A stretch of 64,000 bases of DNA, taken from assembly GCF_003797835.1 (NCBI RefSeq), contig NZ_RKMF01000002.1:62001-126000 (forward strand). Reading direction: 5' to 3'. The first letter of the stretch is position 1, and each line of letters opens with the position of its first letter. Both the position numbers and the translations under genes were made by a program. Source of the stretch: Kocuria soli (lineage in GTDB: Bacteria > Actinomycetota > Actinomycetes > Actinomycetales > Micrococcaceae). The notes beneath the pieces are model-generated. The model was not told the origin of the DNA and searched no databases. It saw nothing but the letters and a program-made list of their open reading frames with translations. Of this stretch, positions 60,587-64,000 are shown piece after piece.

Positions 60587-61024
60587 TCACCGCACTCGCC
60601 CATGAGTGTCCCGAAGCTTCACACCCGCAGCGAGGAGCGCGACACGCACGGAACTGGGGTTGAATCCAAGGCGCGCGCCCACTCTCGCCAACGACTCACC
60701 CTGTTCGTACCGGCGGCACATTTCAAGCACCAGCGCAGGAGCGGGCTTCTCTCGCCGGAGCCGGACCCCTCGCTTGCGCAAATGACTTGAGAGGCGTTCA
60801 CGACTCACGCCCAAATCCTTCGCGATGGTCCGCAGGATCTCCCCACCCCGATACCTCCGCTCGGCCTCAAGCAGCATCGTTTCCGTCAAGCGCGTCACCG
60901 GGCGCGGCAGCTGCTCCAAAGACTCCTGGCGAACCAACGAGTCCCGACGCCGAATCGCGTGATGCGACGACACGGCCCGCGTCAGCGCCGGGGCAAGGTT
61001 CGAACACTGTCGCGCTACCTCCAC
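60587..61024 (-). CDS. Protein with two HTH motifs
   Basis: 145 residues. Two HTH_Hin/resolvase-type motifs: RYRGGEILRTIAKDLGVSRE with RLSSHLRKRG, and RYEQGESLARVGARLGFNPS with SVRVALLAAG. Resembles the DNA-binding part of small resolvases or invertases without the catalytic domain. GTG 61024 is the longest start; no clear ribosome site. It lies between the Qat operon and the second serine recombinase. Possibly the regulator or detached DNA-binding module of the decayed resolvase at 55.1 kb. Confidence 0.65.
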   Translation of the reverse strand: MEVARQCSNLAPALTRAVSSHHAIRRRDSLVRQESLEQLPRPVTRLTETMLLEAERRYRGGEILRTIAKDLGVSRERLSSHLRKRGVRLRREKPAPALVLEMCRRYEQGESLARVGARLGFNPSSVRVALLAAGVKLRDTHGRVR

Positions 61025-61060
61025 CCAGTTGCTCTTATCAAAAGTGCATCCGACGCTTGC

Positions 61061-61086
61061 TGAGGCCGCCCGACAGGGCGGCCTCA
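61061..61086 (-). terminator. Hairpin at end of second serine recombinase
   Basis: Perfect 11-bp stem TGAGGCCGCCC/GGGCGGCCTCA with loop GACA; the recombinase stop codon lies inside the stem. Confidence 0.65.
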
Positions 61087-62621
61087 GTCGTTGTTCGGCC
61101 TGGCGATGCTGGCGAAGGGTTCGTTGAGTTCGGCGCGGATCTGATCGGGATCGGGGCCGAGGAAGATCCCGGCGAAGATGGCGCGGTTGAGTTGCTTGCG
61201 CACTGTGACCGGCGCGTTCGAGTAGGTGTCGTGGACGTCTTGGAGCAGGTCGAGGGCGTCACGGACGCGTTGCTGGATCTCGGTGTTCTCCGACTCCAGC
61301 TTCGCCCTCTCCCGGCCGAGGTTCGCCAGTTCGGTGTTGAGCCGTCGCTGGTGGGTGAGGAACGCCTCACGGTCGATAGCGTCGGCATAGTGGGCCTCGA
61401 GCAGCTTGGCCTGGTTCGCCTCAACCGTGTGGGCCTCGACGGCGATCGCTGCGAGCCGCTGATCGTTGACTGCCTGTTGTCGGTGGAGTTTGGCCAGCAC
61501 GGTCAGCTCGATGCGTTCGCGCCGGTCGGGGTTCATCTCGATCGTGCGGTAGAGGTCCTCGACCTGCTGCTCGACCTGGGCGATCGGCAGGGCTTTGCGT
61601 TGCTGCAGGTGGTGTCGCGGCGTCGGTGGCAGACGAAGTAGTCGTAGACGCGGCCGGTCTTGGTGCGGGTGTGCTGCACGATCAGCCGCCTGCCGCACTC
61701 GACGCAGAACACCGTCCCCTTGAGGTAATGATCGTGAGCCCGCGAGCGTTCCCCGTTGCGGCGGCTGGTCAAGATGTCCTGCACGGTCGCCCAGGTGACC
61801 GGGTCGATGAGCGGCTCGTGCCGGCCTGGATGCTCGATGCCGTTGTGGACGACGATGCCCTTGTAATACGGGCGCCGCAGAAGCCGGTGCAGCCCGTTCA
61901 CGGTCAACGGCCCGGCAGGGGTGTTCGGCCCCGACCTGGTCGTCAGGCCACGGGCCTCTAGCTCCGCGGCGAGGCGGGTGACGCTCCAGCCGCCGGTGGC
62001 ATAGGCGTGGAACGCCCAGATGACGTGCTCGGCGCGTTCCGGGTCGATCGTGATGGTGCGGACCTCGCGGCCGTCGTCGAACCGACGCTCGTTGAGGTAG
62101 CCGAGCGGTGCCCGCCCCGGCGTTCCCCCGTGAATGGCTTTCTGTCGCATTCCCTTCGTCACCTCGGTGGCGAGGTTCTGGGAGTAGAACTCCGCGATGG
62201 AAGCCATGATCCCATGCAGCAGTCTCCCGCTCGGGGTCGTGCTGATCGCCTCCGTCGTGGACACCAGGTAGGCGCCGGTGTTCTGGATGGTCCTGGTGAT
62301 CGCGGCGTCGTCGGCGCGGTTGCGGGCGAGGCGGTCGATCTTGTGTACGATCACGAAGTCCACCGGCCGGTCCTGGATGTACTCCAGCATCCGCCGCAGT
62401 TCCGGGCGTTCCAGCGACCTGCCCGAGCGGCCACGTTCGACGAACTCCGCGACCACGAGAGCGCCCATGTCCAACGCTCGCCGCCGGTTCGCCTCCCGCT
62501 GCGCTGGGATCGACAACCCCTCCGGCTCAGAGCCGCGGCGGGCCTGATCGAGGGTGGAGACACGGACATAGGACACGGCCCGAAGCGGAGACAACGGACT
62601 CTCTGTGGTTGTAGTAGTCAC
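61084..62621 (-). pseudogene. Second large serine recombinase, frameshifted
   Basis: The N-terminal part has nucleophile Ser22 in YVRVSTLDQ, VIVHKIDRLARNRADD, RLLHGIMASIAEFYS, a recombinase domain and the zinc ribbon (CVECGRRLIV, YDYFVCHRRRDTTC). At about 61,601-61,612 the frame changes and the coiled coil continues as LQQRKALPIAQVEQQVEDLY to SIARPNND at 61084. Loss of a CTGC repeat unit or a single-base change would explain it. The break separates the zinc ribbon from the coiled coil, so the enzyme is probably inactive. GTG 62621 start (GTG 62648 possible). Similar to, but clearly distinct from, the recombinase at 9-10.9 kb. Confidence 0.8.
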
Positions 62622-62676
62622 GCCTCCAACGCTTCGGGACGCGGACACGGACGCGCGCTATATGCGAGGCTGGGTG

Positions 62677-63522
62677 TCACCGTGGCTGAACACGGGGGTC
62701 AAGGTAGGAGGCCACCAGCGCTATCTGCTGGTCGAGGTCCGCTTCAGAGACCGCCTCCAGCCGCTCCTTGCGACGCCAGGCCGCCCACTTGGCCTGACCG
62801 ACCTGCCCATAGCCGACCACGTGCGGTGCGACGGGTTCGAGGGCGACGCCGCGGTAGCGGGCCACTGCTCACGCGGAGCGGAGCAGTTCATCGGCGTCGA
62901 TGCCTTGTCGGGCGAGTTGGACGATGTCGACGTAGTCGCGCCACCGGGTGCTGGTGATTCCCCGCTCCAGGATGGTGACGCCCTTCTCGGCGATCGTGGT
63001 CTCGGGCGCGTAGCCGAGCAGCAGGATCGGGTCGCCCAGGATACGGTCGATGCGCACGCGGCGAGGCGCGGGCACGATCGGATCTCCGGTGGAGACATCC
63101 CACGCGGTGGTGCCCTTCCACGGCCCGATCGACACGCCGACTCGAACCCGGGATCCTGGGTAGTCGGCTTGCTCGCGGATCTCCTGCACGCTGATCGAGC
63201 CGAGATCGAACACCACCCCGTCATCGATCTCGACGGCGGCGATGTCGTGAACCACTGCGATGAGGTGATCGGTTGTGACGTCGGTTCCGACGGGGTTAGC
63301 ATCGGCGTCTTTCGTCGGGCGCCGCACGCCGTAGGCGGCCAGCAGGATCCCGCCCTTGAGGACGAAGTCCTCGGCATGGGCGGTGCGGGTGAGCCGATCC
63401 AGGAACGACTCCAGCGTGTGCCGGATCAGATACTCCTGCGTCGGCGCACCCGTCCCGGTATTCGCGGCTGCCGAGCGTGCCGCAGACTGGATGCGGCGGA
63501 ACACCTCATCGCACACGCTCAC
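62677..63522 (-). pseudogene. AbiEii-like nucleotidyltransferase with in-frame stop
   Basis: From GTG 63522 (GTGA overlap with the preceding stop) the frame encodes VCDEVFRRIQSAARS, FVLKGGILLAAYGVRRPTKD (the KGGxxL nucleotidyltransferase motif with Asp ligands) and WRDYVDIVQLARQ, to LLRSA. A TGA at 62871-62869 then interrupts. The same frame continues AVARYRGVALEPVAPHVVGY and GQAKWAAWRRKERLE to 62677, which completes the usual C-terminus of AbiEii-like proteins. A single nonsense mutation is the simplest reading. Confidence 0.75.
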
Positions 63523-64000
63523 GCCAGCGCCTCCAACGCCTGCAGGACCGGGGACTTCGCCCGAGGGAGACGAGAGGCGATCTCCATCAACCGAGCAGGC
63601 TTCCCGCCGCGGCGCAGCCACTCCTTCAACGACTCCCGCGCCAGCTCGTACCCGACCTCGCCACGCAACCGGAACGCGTCGGCGATCGAGCGTTCGGGCG
63701 AGTAGATCCCGATGGTCTGATCCGTGCCCGGAATCGGGATCTCCTCACGGCCGATGTCAAACGTGGCCCGGTCGAACTGATGCCAAGCGATAGCGCCATC
63801 GCTCGCCGGTGTGCGCGACCCGCGCGGGATCGCGACATCCAACGCGGCGGGGATCACATCAGTCAGATCCTGATGAGCGAGCGCCGACGTCAAACAGATC
63901 GTCGCATCCGGGCGACGAGTCGCGGCCTCGATCCAGTCCCAGTCCGCCGCATCCGCATCCGCCGGCAGGTATATGCCCCGCGCGACCCGCTCCAGCCGCC
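63519..64000 (-). CDS. AbiEi-like antitoxin/regulator, 5' end outside window
   Basis: At least 160 residues; the frame is open to the window edge. LERVARGIYLPADADAADWD, ATICLTSALAHQDLTDVIPA and IYSPERSIADAFRLRGEVGY are characteristic of AbiEi-type proteins (wing plus C-terminal AbiEi_4 region), which repress and neutralise the AbiEii toxin. Its stop overlaps the toxin start as GTGA, the usual antitoxin-first order. With the toxin broken, only the antitoxin may remain functional. Confidence 0.8.
   Translation of the reverse strand, partial: RLERVARGIYLPADADAADWDWIEAATRRPDATICLTSALAHQDLTDVIPAALDVAIPRGSRTPASDGAIAWHQFDRATFDIGREEIPIPGTDQTIGIYSPERSIADAFRLRGEVGYELARESLKEWLRRGGKPARLMEIASRLPRAKSPVLQALEALA

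Larger units (their letters stand above)
9202..64000. mobile_element. Composite integrative and conjugative element, right end not in window
   Basis: From the tRNA-Ala 3' end onward the window holds a serine recombinase, a full actinobacterial type IV conjugation set (coupling protein, VirB4, SCO6880-like, TrbL-like, DUF6112 pilin-like, M23/transglycosylase), a MobF relaxase and antirestriction and replication genes. It also holds three metal-resistance cassettes and an anti-phage operon. Two nested transposon-like elements and several decayed genes show growth by successive insertion. Whether everything up to 64,000 moves as one unit is inference; the second serine recombinase at 61-62.6 kb may mark a separate, decayed element. 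Confidence 0.8.

Noticed and set aside
60602-61641. Plus-strand frames opposite the HTH gene and second serine recombinase
   Set aside because: No motif or ribosome site; they mirror the minus-strand coding.
9202-64000. Search for an attR copy of the tRNA-Ala 3' end
   Set aside because: GGGGTTCGAGTCCCC or close matches do not recur after 9201; only short TTCGAG hits inside genes. The right end must lie beyond the window or be degraded.

Overview
The window is high-GC actinobacterial DNA. The conserved order rplU-rpmA-obgE-proB-proA-nadD-rsfS and the use of GTG starts with short ATGA/GTGA overlaps fit the Micrococcales; I cannot name a genus. Positions 1 to about 9,200 are chromosomal core: the end of a ThiD-TenA fusion gene, ribosomal proteins L21 and L27, the GTPase Obg, the first two proline enzymes, NadD, RsfS, two small conserved membrane proteins and tRNA-Ala(GGC).

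From the 3' end of that tRNA to the end of the window I read one composite integrative and conjugative element (ICE) with later insertions. A large serine recombinase sits at the tRNA and its reading frame runs through the tRNA gene. The backbone runs mostly on the minus strand: DUF4913 protein, SSB-like protein, VirD4-type coupling protein, VirB4-type ATPase, SCO6880-like protein, TrbL/VirB6-like channel, two pilin-like DUF6112 proteins, a lytic transglycosylase/M23 peptidase, a ParB-like protein, a DUF2637 (SpdB-like) protein, a frameshifted primase-polymerase, an ArdC-like antirestriction protein, a cytosine methyltransferase, and on the plus strand a MobF/TrwC relaxase with a candidate oriT. 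A motif CAGGTGCACC, often followed by a hairpin, precedes at least ten backbone gene starts and marks which genes belong to the backbone.

Three metal-resistance cassettes are embedded. Arsenic (arsR, arsM, acr3, arsC; 20.8-23.6 kb) and mercury (merR, merA, merB, a MerT-like protein, a TlpA-like lipoprotein, a CcdA-like protein; 49.7-54.0 kb) each lie next to a copy of the same three-gene module: tyrosine recombinase, small HTH protein, and a protein with many zinc-ribbon CxxC pairs fused to a catalytically degenerate tyrosine-recombinase-like domain. The mercury copy splits a dprA gene into two halves 8.9 kb apart and is bounded by 10-bp inverted repeats, so it can be delimited as a transposon. 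The third cassette (cmtR, cadmium P-type ATPase, cadD, lspA; 36.0-39.4 kb) lacks such a module.

The right part (54.7-64 kb) is an accessory and defence region: a small membrane protein, a frameshifted resolvase-like gene, a complete QatABCD anti-phage operon, an HTH protein, a second frameshifted large serine recombinase, and an AbiE-type pair whose nucleotidyltransferase carries an in-frame TGA. No attR, CRISPR array or rRNA was seen, so the ICE probably continues past position 64,000.
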